Of a stretch of 64,000 nucleotides of DNA, positions 45,819 through 57,700 are shown piece after piece. Source of the stretch: Aquimarina longa SW024 (GTDB lineage: Bacteria; Bacteroidota; Bacteroidia; Flavobacteriales; Flavobacteriaceae); contig NZ_AVQK01000029.1 in assembly GCF_001401755.1 (NCBI RefSeq), positions 1 through 64,000 on the forward strand, given 5' to 3'. The position numbers were made by a program, and so were the translations under genes. Below the pieces are notes generated by a model. The model was given only the letters and a program-made list of their open reading frames with translations. It was not told the origin of the DNA and ran no database searches. Numbering within the stretch: position 1 is the first letter of the stretch; each line of letters opens with the position of its first letter.

Positions 45819-47768
45819 CTACATCTTTACAATAATAAATTCTGATCTACGATTCATATCATGCTCTCTATCTGAACATTTTACTCCATTTCTACAACTA
45901 TTGATTAATTGCGTTTCTCCATAACCAATAGAACTCTCTATACGTTCTTTTGCTATGCCCTGAGAAATAATATATTTTTTGGTTGCATTAGCCCTTCTAT
46001 CAGAAAGCTTCAGGTTATAACGATCACTTCCTCTAGAGTCTGTATGAGATTCAATTTTTATAATCATCTCTGGGTATTCATTCATTAAAAAAACTACTTT
46101 ATTCAATTCTATAGCAGCATCATTTCTAATATACCATTTTCCTAGATCAAAATAAATAATATCAATATTTATCTTCAGGACTCCGTTTTCGGATATAATT
46201 AATTTATTAAGTTCTTTTTGGATCGTGAGTGTACTCGTATTTATTTCTCCATTAACGTCTGTAGTAGTAATTATTTCATTATTATTTTTATAATCTTTTT
46301 TTGAAACTTCAATCTTATATGTTGTTTCACAAGGATATTCAGCTTCAAAAGCAAAACTTCCATTAATCTTTGTTTTGGTTTCTTCTATTATATTCTCATT
46401 TTCATCCAATAATTTAACTGTAACATCTTCTACTGGAGTTTTCCTTCTTTGATCAATTACAGATCCATTGATGTATTGATCACAAGGTAGCTCAAATCGT
46501 TCAAAAGAATAAATATCATCATCTCCTTTTCCAGATTCTCGATTAGAACAAAAATATCCTTTTTTAGTTTCTTCTCTAACAATATATCCAAAATCATCTT
46601 TTGAACTATTTAATGGCGCTCCAAAATTGATAGAGGTTGTAAAGTTGTCGTCTTTTATAAGGTTTTCAAATACATCCAATCCTCCTAGCCCTAAATGGCT
46701 ATCTGAGGAAAAATATAGCGCATGTTCTGTAATATATGGAAACATTTCCCTTCCAATTGTATTAATTTTTGGACCTAGATTCTTAGGTTCTGAATACTTA
46801 TTATCATCCAAAATATCTACTACAAAAATATCTGTATCTCCTATAGTCCCTGGCATATCAGAAGTAAAATATAGTTTTTTTCCATCTTTACTAACTGAAG
46901 GATGTCCTACAGAATAATGATCACTGTTAAAAGGTAGTTCTCTAATATCTACCCACTCTTGGTTTTCATAACTATCCTCAGTTAGAATTGCACTATATAA
47001 TTTTAAATGGCTTACACCGTCATCATCTTTCCCTAAAGAACCATCATAATTATTACGAGTAAAATATATTTTTTTTTCATCAGGAGAAAAAGCTACAGTA
47101 GCTTCATGATATCTAGTATTGATATTTCTTGAAAATTCTTTCACTTTTCTTACATCTGTTTCTAATGCATTAATATCACCTATAAATAGATCTAAGTATG
47201 GTTGCTCATTCCAACGATATTTTCGGGTATGAAAGGCAGAAGAGTCTTGTACTGAAGCGTATACCAATTGATCTCCAAAGTACATAGGTCCAAAATCTGA
47301 ATAAGCAGTATTAATTAATAAATTTTTAATTTCAAATTGTGGTTCTAGATTCAGTATCGTTTCTATTGGTGTGTTTTTCTGATCAAATTTTTCTATCCGA
47401 GAATCTTCTTTATGAGCTTTTTTGGTAAACTGTTGCATCCATTTTTTAGCTTTTTTATAATTTCCTATTCCTGCTAATGTATTCGCATATTTAAAAATAT
47501 ATTCTGCTTCAATTTCTTCAGGATATTCAGCTACCAAATTTTCATACCACTTACAGGCATTTTCCATATCAGTATTATAATAATATGCATCACCAATTTT
47601 TTGCAATACATTCATCGAATAATCTCCCTTAGCAATAACTTCTTCATATGCTTTAGCGGCTTGCACATACCACATTTTTTCAAAGAGTTTATCTGCTATC
47701 TTATGTCTCTTTTGTGCATATAAAAATGTAGTGAATAAGATCAGGGTAAGTGTTAGTATGTTTTTCAT
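45819..47768 (-). CDS. OmpA-family protein with TPR, PD40 and CNA-B-like domains (T9SS-associated)
   Basis: 649 residues. Signal peptide (MKNILTLTLILFTTFLYAQ), then a TPR-like helical region (20-130), PD40/WD40-like strands 190-410 ('YHEATVAFSPDEKKIYFTRN', 'GHPSVSKDGKKLYFTSDMPG'), a carboxypeptidase-regulatory-like beta domain (about 435-510, 'INGSVIDQRRKTPVEDVTVK') and a C-terminal OmpA peptidoglycan-binding domain (540-649, 'IESHTDSRGSDRYNLKLSDR'). This architecture is that of the OmpA-like partner of PorP/SprF-linked adhesins. It is third in the adhesin operon, 15 bp after the PorP/SprF gene. Confidence 0.9.
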   Translation of the reverse strand: MKNILTLTLILFTTFLYAQKRHKIADKLFEKMWYVQAAKAYEEVIAKGDYSMNVLQKIGDAYYYNTDMENACKWYENLVAEYPEEIEAEYIFKYANTLAGIGNYKKAKKWMQQFTKKAHKEDSRIEKFDQKNTPIETILNLEPQFEIKNLLINTAYSDFGPMYFGDQLVYASVQDSSAFHTRKYRWNEQPYLDLFIGDINALETDVRKVKEFSRNINTRYHEATVAFSPDEKKIYFTRNNYDGSLGKDDDGVSHLKLYSAILTEDSYENQEWVDIRELPFNSDHYSVGHPSVSKDGKKLYFTSDMPGTIGDTDIFVVDILDDNKYSEPKNLGPKINTIGREMFPYITEHALYFSSDSHLGLGGLDVFENLIKDDNFTTSINFGAPLNSSKDDFGYIVREETKKGYFCSNRESGKGDDDIYSFERFELPCDQYINGSVIDQRRKTPVEDVTVKLLDENENIIEETKTKINGSFAFEAEYPCETTYKIEVSKKDYKNNNEIITTTDVNGEINTSTLTIQKELNKLIISENGVLKINIDIIYFDLGKWYIRNDAAIELNKVVFLMNEYPEMIIKIESHTDSRGSDRYNLKLSDRRANATKKYIISQGIAKERIESSIGYGETQLINSCRNGVKCSDREHDMNRRSEFIIVKM

Positions 47769-47783
47769 TTTCAGTATGCTTTT

Positions 47784-48698
47784 TTAAAAGAATCTAGGGG
47801 ATTTTAATTTTTTTGCTTCCGATTTTAGCTCAAAACGAATCATTATCTCATGGCTACCTGATGTAAATTTTTGTAATTCTGTAGTCGTATAATCATAGGC
47901 ATATCCTATTAATAATCCGGGAGTAACCTGAAGACCTACTAAACCGCTAACAGAATCATCCCAACGATATGACGCTCCAAGCCGTAATCGCTCATGTATC
48001 ATAAAATTAGCAGAAAGATCAACAGACAAAGGTGCTCCTACTACATGTTTTAAAAGAAATGCAGGTTTAAACTTCAAATGCTCTCCTAAATCAACCACTA
48101 ATCCTCCAATAAAAAAGAAATGTAATCTTTCTGAAGCTGTAGACTGTTGTATATCATCATAATGCTCATCCGTAAAAAAATTAGGAATAGAAACTCCCAG
48201 ATAACTTTTTTCGCTATGTAAATACACTCCTGCTCCGACAGTAGGTAAAAAACGATTACTTATATTCTGAAAAACAGCATCTGGGTTTTGAGATTGACCT
48301 TTAGTAAAATCAAGGTTAAAAAATCGTCCTCCTCCCTTCACTCCAAAAGAAAGTCGTTGGGTTTCTGAAGCTTTAATTGTATATGAAAAATTAAGATCCA
48401 TATATAGCTCTTCAGAAGGACCTAATTCATCATTAATAACAGAAAAGCCTAGTCCTACATTCTTTCCTAAAGGAGAATCAATACTTAACGTTTGTGTTAC
48501 AGGAGCTCCATCAATACCTACCCATTGCGAACGATGTATGCCGGTAATTGCTAAATGCCCTCTTGATCCTGCATATGCAGAGTTTACACTCATTGTGTTG
48601 TACATGTACTGTGTAAATTGGGGGTCTTGTTGACCAAATGTTATTAATGGCATACAAATTAATATACATTTGATTACGCTTTTATAATATATGTCCAT
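47784..48698 (-). CDS. PorP/SprF-family T9SS outer membrane protein
   Basis: 304 residues. Leader then 'QQDPQFTQYMYNTMSVNSAY', 'GHLAITGIHRSQWVGIDGAP', barrel strands throughout, and the family ending 'HEIMIRFELK'. PorP/SprF proteins partner a T9SS type B adhesin and help its export or attachment. It lies between the adhesin (63 bp upstream) and the OmpA-like gene (15 bp downstream), a three-gene operon. Confidence 0.93.
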   Translation of the reverse strand: MDIYYKSVIKCILICMPLITFGQQDPQFTQYMYNTMSVNSAYAGSRGHLAITGIHRSQWVGIDGAPVTQTLSIDSPLGKNVGLGFSVINDELGPSEELYMDLNFSYTIKASETQRLSFGVKGGGRFFNLDFTKGQSQNPDAVFQNISNRFLPTVGAGVYLHSEKSYLGVSIPNFFTDEHYDDIQQSTASERLHFFFIGGLVVDLGEHLKFKPAFLLKHVVGAPLSVDLSANFMIHERLRLGASYRWDDSVSGLVGLQVTPGLLIGYAYDYTTTELQKFTSGSHEIMIRFELKSEAKKLKSPRFF

Positions 48699-48761
48699 TT
48701 AAGGCTATTTTTTTATTCTATTTAGAAATTTGATATCTGCTTCTTTTGTTTTTTTATAATA

Positions 48762-51700
48762 TTATCTATTAATATATAACCAACCTGCTTTAGGTTTAGA
48801 ACCTTCTCCAAGATCTAGTATATAATAATATGTCCCAACTGGTAGTTTATCCTGAACATAAATAGTAGCTCTTCCTTCAGAAGTACCATTCCAAGTATTA
48901 TCATACCCTTTTCTTTCAAATACAATATTTCCCCAACGATTATATACAATTAGTTTATTATTTGGATATCGAGTGATGCAATCAATATAAAAAACATCAT
49001 TAGTACCATCATCGTTTGGTGAAAATTCATTAAAAATGGTAAGACATTTAGTTTCTACAGTTGCAGTACTCTCATCATTTGTTGGATTTGAATCGATTTG
49101 ATCCAAAGATCCCAGAGAAGCAGTATTTAGATAATCATCTACATCCAATACTTCTACCAATACACGTAACGTGTGTGACTCTCCATTATTTACAATAGGT
49201 ATTAGCCAAATTCCATTGACCTCATTATACGTTCCTGAAGAAGATTCGAAAGACTCAAAACGATATCCTGCAGGTAATATATCTAATATTTCTACAGAAG
49301 TAGCTGCAAGGCTTCCACTATTTGATACTGTAATCGTAAATGTAACCATATCCCCAATTGCTGGGTTTTGATCATCAACTACTTTTAATACTCCTATATC
49401 GACTCCAGGAGTTGTTATAAAAGTACTATCCTCATCGTTTTCACTTTGATCTCCATCATCATTATTAGGGGTACTATTCGGATCAAACTGATTACTTGCC
49501 GTGATTTGTACTACATTAAGATATTCCCCCTCCTGAAGTGTAGGCATATTAACCGTTGCACTATAAGTAATCGTTAGCCCTGTAGTAGGGATAGTAAGAT
49601 TTGTCCAATCAATAATATTTTCATTTAATATCCCTCCATTACTAATATTTGTAATAGCACTATACCCTATAGGAAGCACATCCTGTACGGCTACTCCGGT
49701 AGCATTATTAGGTCCTGCATTAGTAATTTGTATCGTAAATGTGATTTCATCTCCTACATTAGCGTTTGTATCACTAACTGATTTATCAATACTTAGATCA
49801 GCAGTCTCTACAAATATCACGATATTATCTTCGTCATTTTCGCTTTGATCTCCGTCATCATTATTAGGTGTACTATTCGGATCTAACTGATCACTAGCCG
49901 TAATCTGTGCTACATTTACAAACTCATTAGGAGTTCCTGTTGGGGCATTAACAATAACATCAATTAATAATGTTTGTGTAAATCCACTTGGGATAGATCC
50001 TACTGTCCAGACACCTGTAACATCATTATAAATCCCTGAAGTAGCACTAAATACAACATAGTCAAATCCAGGAGGTAATATATCTACAACCTCCACTCCT
50101 GTTGCAGCCTCGGGTCCCGTATTAGCAATAGTAATCTGAAAAGTAATCTCATCTCCGACTTCTGCTCTTATATCATCTGGATCTACAACTGTTTTGTTTA
50201 ATGCCAGATCAGCAACTAACTGTATAGGTGTTACAACAGCATTATCTTCATCATCTTCGCTTTGATCTCCATCATCATTATTAGGTGCAGAGTCTGAATC
50301 CAAAATATCTGAAGCTGTGACCTGAGCTATATTTAAATAATCTCCTGTAGAATTTACCAAAACATCAATTAGCAAAGTCTCTGAAGTATTACTAGCAACA
50401 TTACCAACTTTCCAAATCCCTGTATTCTCATCATAAACACCTGCTGTTGAACTAAACAGTACAAAATCATATCCTGATGGTAGTAAATCTGTTATTTCTA
50501 TCCCTGTAGCATCTTCAGGTCCATCATTAGTAACTGTGATTTGAAATGTGATTTCAGATCCAACAAGTGGAGTTATATCGCCATCTACGACAGTTTTAGC
50601 TAACGAAATATCAGAAATTGATTGCACTGGCGTTACCATAACACTATCTTCATCATCTTCGCTCTGATCGCCATCATCATTATTAGGCGTAGAGTCTGAA
50701 TCCAGAATATCAGAAGCTGTAATCTGAGCTATATTTAAATAATCCCCTGTAGCATTTACCAATACATCTATTAATAATGTTTCTGAAGTATTATTGGCAA
50801 TATTACCAATGGTCCAAACCCCTGTATTTTCACTATAGGATCCTGATGTAGAACTAAATAACACAAAATCATACCCTGATGGCAATAAATCTGTTACTGC
50901 TACACCTGTAGCATCCTGAGGTCCATCATTAGTAACTGTAATTTGAAATGTAATTTCAGATCCAATAAGTGGAGTTGTATCACCATCCACTACTATTTTA
51001 GTTAATGAAATATCAGAAATTGACTGCACTGGTGTTACAAAAACACTATCTTCATCATCTTCACTTTGATCACCATCATCGTTATTAGGAGCAGAGTCTA
51101 CATCAAAAACATCAGAAGCAGTAACTTGAGCAATATTTAAATAATCTCCTGTAGCATTTACCAATACATCTATCAATAATGTTTGTGAACCTCCAGAAGG
51201 AATAGTATTTAAATTCCATATTCCTGTATTCTCGTTATATACACCGGCAGAAGAACTATATAAAACAAAATCATATCCTGATGGTAATATATCTGTTACA
51301 ACTACACCTGTAGCATCATTAGGTCCGTTATTTATTACTCTTACTTCAAAAGTTATTTCAGATCCTATTAAGGGTGTAGTATCTCCATCGATAACAGTTT
51401 TTGTTAATGATAAATCTGCCTGCTCTGGGATAAGTGTTAAGGTAGTCTCATCATCATCAGCAATACCATCTCCTAAATCATCTCCTGTACTATCAACACT
51501 TGGATCACTATCAGGATCAAACTGATCACTAGCCGTAATCTGAGCTTGATTCGTATAACTTACTCCTACTCCTGGAGCATTCACTTCTGCGGTATAAGTA
51601 ACTGTAACTACTCCATTATTAGAAGGAACACTTAACCCTGTCCAACTAGCTGTATTACCCATAACACTACCGCCATTATTAACCGTTACTAATGTAAAAC

Positions 51701-54700
51701 CATTCGGTAAAATATCTGATACCGAAACCCCTGTAGCAACATCAGGCCCTGAATTAGTCAATGCTAAACTAAACGTAACCGTAGCTCCTACATTAGGAGT
51801 CATATCACTTACTGATTTAACAATACTCAAATCGGAAACCTTAGGAACAACAACAACACTATCCTCATCATTCTCACTCTGATCTCCATCATCATTATTC
51901 GGACTACTATTTGGATCAAACTGATCACTAGCCGTTACCTGAACAATATTCTTATACTCATCAACAGCACCTGTAGGTGTTTGTACCGTAGCATCAAAAC
52001 TCATCACTAAACTATTAACTCCTAATGGAACAGATAAACCACTCCAACTAACAGTATTACTTGATAAAGTTCCGCCTGTACTAATGTTGGTAATATTACC
52101 ATAACCGACAGGAACAACATCTGCTATACTCACTCCACTGGCAGCAACAGCACCTGCATTACTAAGGTTGATCGTAAAAGTAACTACTTCTCCTGGGTTA
52201 GGAGTACTTGTACTTACTAACTTCTCAATACTTAAATCCGATTGCTGAGGAGTGACTATAAAACTACTCTCATCATCCTCACTCTGATCCCCGTCATCAT
52301 TATTTGGACTACTATCAGGATCAAACTGATCACTAGCCGTTACCTGAACAATATTCTTATACTCATCAACAGCACCTGTAGGAGCGTTAACAACAACATC
52401 ATACGATAATGTCAATGTATTAGATCCTGTAGATGGAACAGATAAACCACTCCAACTAATCGTATTACCTATTAAAGTTCCGCCATTAGAAATACTACTA
52501 CTAGTCACTGTAAAACCTGAAGGAATAACATCCGAAATAGCAATACCTGTAGCAGGATCCCCCCCATTATTTGTTAAAACAACTTCAAAGGTAATCGTAG
52601 CTCCAACATTAGGAGTAGCACTAGAACCTAAACGGAGGCCTTTACTTATTTCTAAATCAGAACTGGATGGAACTATCGTTACTGCAGCTTCATCATCCTC
52701 GCTTTGATCTCCATCATCATTATTAGGGCTACTATCAGGATCAAATTGATCACTAGCAACCACTTGTACTGTATTTTTATATTCATCAACTACACCTGTA
52801 GGTGCATTAACCATAACCTTATAGCTAACTGTAACTCCCGCTAAAGGAACACTAGAAAGAGTCCATGAAATACTAGTATTACCGGGGTTAAAAATACCGC
52901 CGTTACTAATACTACCATTCACTAAACTATATCCTACTGGGATCTTATCAACAAACGCTACATTAGTACCTATTGCAGTACCTCCATTAGATAATCCTAT
53001 TGTAAATGTAAGTACATCACCAACATTTACAACTCCTCCATTATCATCCGAAAAACTCTTAGATAAAGAAAGATCGGAAACCTGGGGGGTAATGCTAAAG
53101 GTAGTCTCATCATTATCCGCAATACCATCTCCTAAATCATCTACAGTATTATCAACACTTGGATCACTGTTTGGATCAAATTGATCACTAGCAGTAATCT
53201 GGGCACTATTTACATATTCATTAGCTACTCCACTAGGTGCATTAACACTTGCTGAATAGGTTACAGTCACACTTCCATTGGCTGGAACAGATATGCCTGA
53301 CCATGTTGCAGTGTTTCCACCAGTGGTTCCTGAATTGTTTACACTTATCAATGTTAATCCTACTGGTAATACGTCTGCTATAGCTACTCCAGTAGCAATA
53401 TCAGGACCTGCATTACTAATCGTTAATTCAAAAACCAACGTATCTCCAACATTAGGTGTGGCACTACCACTCTGCAATCCTTTAGTGATACTTAAATCTG
53501 CCTGCTCTGGGATAAGTGTTAAGGTAGTCTCATCATCATCAGCAATACCATCTCCTAAATCATCTCCTGTACTATCAACACTTGGATCACTATCAGGATC
53601 AAACTGATCACTAGCCGTAATCTGAGCTTGATTCGTATAACTTACTCCTACTCCTGGAGCATTCACTTCTGCGGTATAAGTAACTGTAACTACTCCATTA
53701 TTAGAAGGAATACTTAACCCTGTCCAACTAGCTGTATTACCCATAACACTACCGCCATTATTAACCGTTACTAATGTAAAACCATTCGGTAAAATATCTG
53801 ATACCGAAACCCCTGTAGCAACATCAGGCCCTGAATTAGTCAATGCTAAACTAAACGTAACCGTAGCTCCTACATTAGGAGTCATATCACTTACTGATTT
53901 AACAATACTCAAATCGGAAACCTTAGGAACAACAACAACACTATCCTCATCATTCTCACTCTGATCTCCATCATCATTATTCGGACTACTATTTGGGTCA
54001 AACTGATCACTAGCCGTTACCTGAACAATATTCTTATACTCATCAACAGCACCTGTAGGTGTTTGTACCGTAGCATCAAAACTCATCACTAAACTATTAA
54101 CTCCTAATGGAACAGATAAACCACTCCAACTAACAGTATTACTTGATAAAGTTCCACCTGTACTAATGTTGGTAATATTACCATAACCGACAGGAACAAC
54201 ATCTGCTATACTCACTCCACTGGCAGCAACAGCACCTGCATTACTAAGGTTGATCGTAAAAGTAACTACTTCTCCTGGGTTAGGAGTACTTGTACTTACT
54301 AACTTCTCAATACTTAAATCCGATTGCTGAGGAGTGACTATAAAACTACTCTCATCATCCTCACTCTGATCCCCGTCATCATTATTTGGACTACTATCAG
54401 GATCAAACTGATCACTAGCCGTTACCTGAACAATATTCTTATACTCATCAACAGCACCTGTAGGAGCGTTAACAACAACATCATACGATAATGTCAATGT
54501 ATTAGATCCTGTAGATGGAACAGATAAACCACTCCAACTAATCGTATTACCTATTAAAGTTCCGCCATTAGAAATACTACTGTTAGTCACTGTAAAACCT
54601 GAAGGAATAACATCCGAAATAGCAATACCTGTAGCTGGATCTCCTCCATTATTTGTTAAAACAACTTCAAAGGTAATCGTAGCTCCAACATTAGGAGTAG

Positions 54701-57700
54701 CACTAGAACCTAAACGGAGGCCTTTACTTATTTCTAAATCTGCAGATTGAATGGTAAAAGTTGCAGTAGCTTCATCATCATCAGCAATCCCATCTCCTAA
54801 ATCATCTACCGTATTATCTTCATTAGGATTACTATCGGGATCGGTCAGGTCAGAGGCTTTAATCTGAACTGAGTTTGTATAATTTCCTGTTGCCTTTACA
54901 ATAGCCCTATAAGTTAATGATAAGGTATCTCCATTAGTAATGGACAAATTATTCCAAATAAGTGTTCCACTTGCAATATCAAAACTTCCTCCATTGTCGA
55001 CTGATCCTGGAACTAATGTATACCCACTAGGGAGTACATCTTCAATTCTTACACCAGTAGCATCTCCTGTACTGGTACCTGTATTATCATTTAATACCTG
55101 AATTGTAAAAGTAACTTCATCTCCTATATTTCCAGAAACTGGTGCTACTAATTTGGTCAACTGAAGATCCGATTCTTCAAAAGTTATATTAGCACTACTT
55201 TGATCATTTTCGGATGGATTATTATTATTCGGAGTAGAATTAGGGTCATTTTGATCACTAGCAAATACTTGTGCTGTATTTACAAAATCTGTAGTATTTC
55301 CTGTAGGAGCATTTACCGTAGCTGTAATACTTAATGTTACTGTATTCCCTGGCACTGTACTTGGAATCGAACTTAAAGTCCATATTCCTGTGGTTTCATT
55401 ATAATTTCCTCCTCCATTGTCAGAGACATAACTATATCCCGCTGGTAACTTATCTATAATACTTACATTAGTTGCGGTATCAGAACCATTGTTAATCAAT
55501 TCTACTGTAAATACTACAGTTTCTCCTACACTTGCGGTAGTTGGCAAAACACTTTTGTTTACCTGAAGGTCAGCTGATTGAATTGTTATCGTTGCATTAG
55601 TTTCATCATCATCAGCAATACCATCTGCCAGATCATCTATTGTAGCATCTTCACTAGGATTACTATCGGGATCTGCTTGGTTACTTGCTATAATCTGTGC
55701 ATTATTTATATAACTCCCTATTGAATTTACAGTTACCTGATAAGAAAGTATCAGACTACTTGCTGGGTTTTGGATAGTAGAGTCCCCATCTGGCACATTA
55801 GGTATTGTTAAATTTGACCAAGTAATTGAATTATTTCCTACATCAAAATTCCCTCCATTACTTACTGATCCTGGTACTAAAGTATATCCTGATGGAATAA
55901 TATCTTGTACAGAAACACCTGTTGCTTCAATAGAATTAATCAAATCTTCATTATTACGCACATTTAGAGAAAATGTGACAATATCTCCTGCATTTACTGA
56001 AGATGGCGTAACTGTTTTTGTCAATTCTAAATCGGATATTCCAATAATCTGAATCGTAACTCGATCAGAAACCGTATTACAAATACCATTAGAAATTGTC
56101 CATTCAAATTCGTAAGTTCCAAGTGTTGTTCCTGTAACATCTGTATTTCCTAGATTGGGATCTATAAAATTTACGGTAGTTGGTCCTGATATTTGTGACC
56201 AAACTCCCTGTCCAACAATTGCAGTAGTTGCTCCCAATGTTACAGGGGTTGATTGTGCTATTGTTTGATCTGGACCTGCATTTGCACTAGTAGGTTCTTC
56301 TGTAACTACTATTTCTACTCTGTCTGTTAAAGTACATCCTCCACTAGTTACTGTCCAATCAAGTTCATAAGTTCCTGCAATCAGACCTGTAACGGCAGTA
56401 TCCTCTAGATTAGGGGATAAAATTGTAGCTGTATTAGGGCCTGAATTCTGAGTCCAAGTTCCTACACCTGTTGTTATTGCAGTTGCTGCCAATGTAGTTT
56501 GATCAGCACATATGTTCTGATCTGGTCCTGCTTCTGCGGCAGAAGGAGGAGCTCCTGTAAAAGTAACCTGAACAGTATCTATAGAAGGATCACAAGCAGA
56601 AGGGCTTACAGGAAAACCATTACCATTCGTTACAGTCCAAGTTAATGTATAAGGTGTATTAATAGTATTGGGAATATTAGAAAGTGTACTTGTAGGAGAA
56701 TTAGGACTGTCAATTACAATTGTCCCTCCTGAGGGGTCATCTGATGGATTTGCAAAAGACCATGTTCCTATTCCTCGATTTGGCGGATCTGCATTAAGTT
56801 GCGCATTTAACTGGCAAGCATTATTTTGATCAGGTCCTGCATCTGCAGTACTTGGTTCTCTAAATACTTCTATACGTACTACATCTGTTAATTTAATACA
56901 AGCGCCTTTGGTAAAAGTCCATTCTAAAATGTATAATCCTTGACTTAGGTTACTCAATGTTGTTGTAGGATCTGTACTATCGGCAAATACTGCACCACCT
57001 CCACTTGTCGGAAATACAACAGACCATTGTCCGTTAACTCCTGGTTCTGGGGCATTACCTGCCAAAGTAACTTGCCTTATAGGAGCATCTTGAGTACATT
57101 TAACCTGATCAGGTCCTGCATTTGGAGGTGCAGGAGCTGTTGCAGTAGTAATAGTCACTGTATCTGTTCCTGGATCACAATTCACAGGTGTACCACTAGG
57201 AAACGTTACATCATCTGGTTCATACTGAAAAACATAAGTATGCCCTGGTGTTATTGTTGCATTGGCTGTATTACTACCTCCTGTAGGGCTTGGAGCTGGA
57301 GACTGCATAATTACTGAATTTGTTGGAGCAGTCGTTGATACTTGTGTCCATGTTCCTGTAGACCCCTTTGTACCTTGTAATAATACACTAGAAGCTTCGC
57401 AAAATTCTTGATCAGGCCCTGCATCTGCTGGAGCTGCAACTTGTATCTGTACATCATCAGAAGTAGTAGGACAAATAGGACTACCAATAATGCTCCATTT
57501 AAAAACATAGGTTCCTGTAACAAGATTACTTACTGAAGTATTAGGGTCATTAACATTAGCAAAAACGGGGGTACTTGGCGCTCCAGAAAGTACGCTCCAA
57601 TATCCTGTTTCTATATTTGGATTAAAAGTATTCCCATTTAATGTTACTGTAGTTAGTCCACAAACATTTTGATCATTTCCTGCAGTTGCATTTGTTGGTG

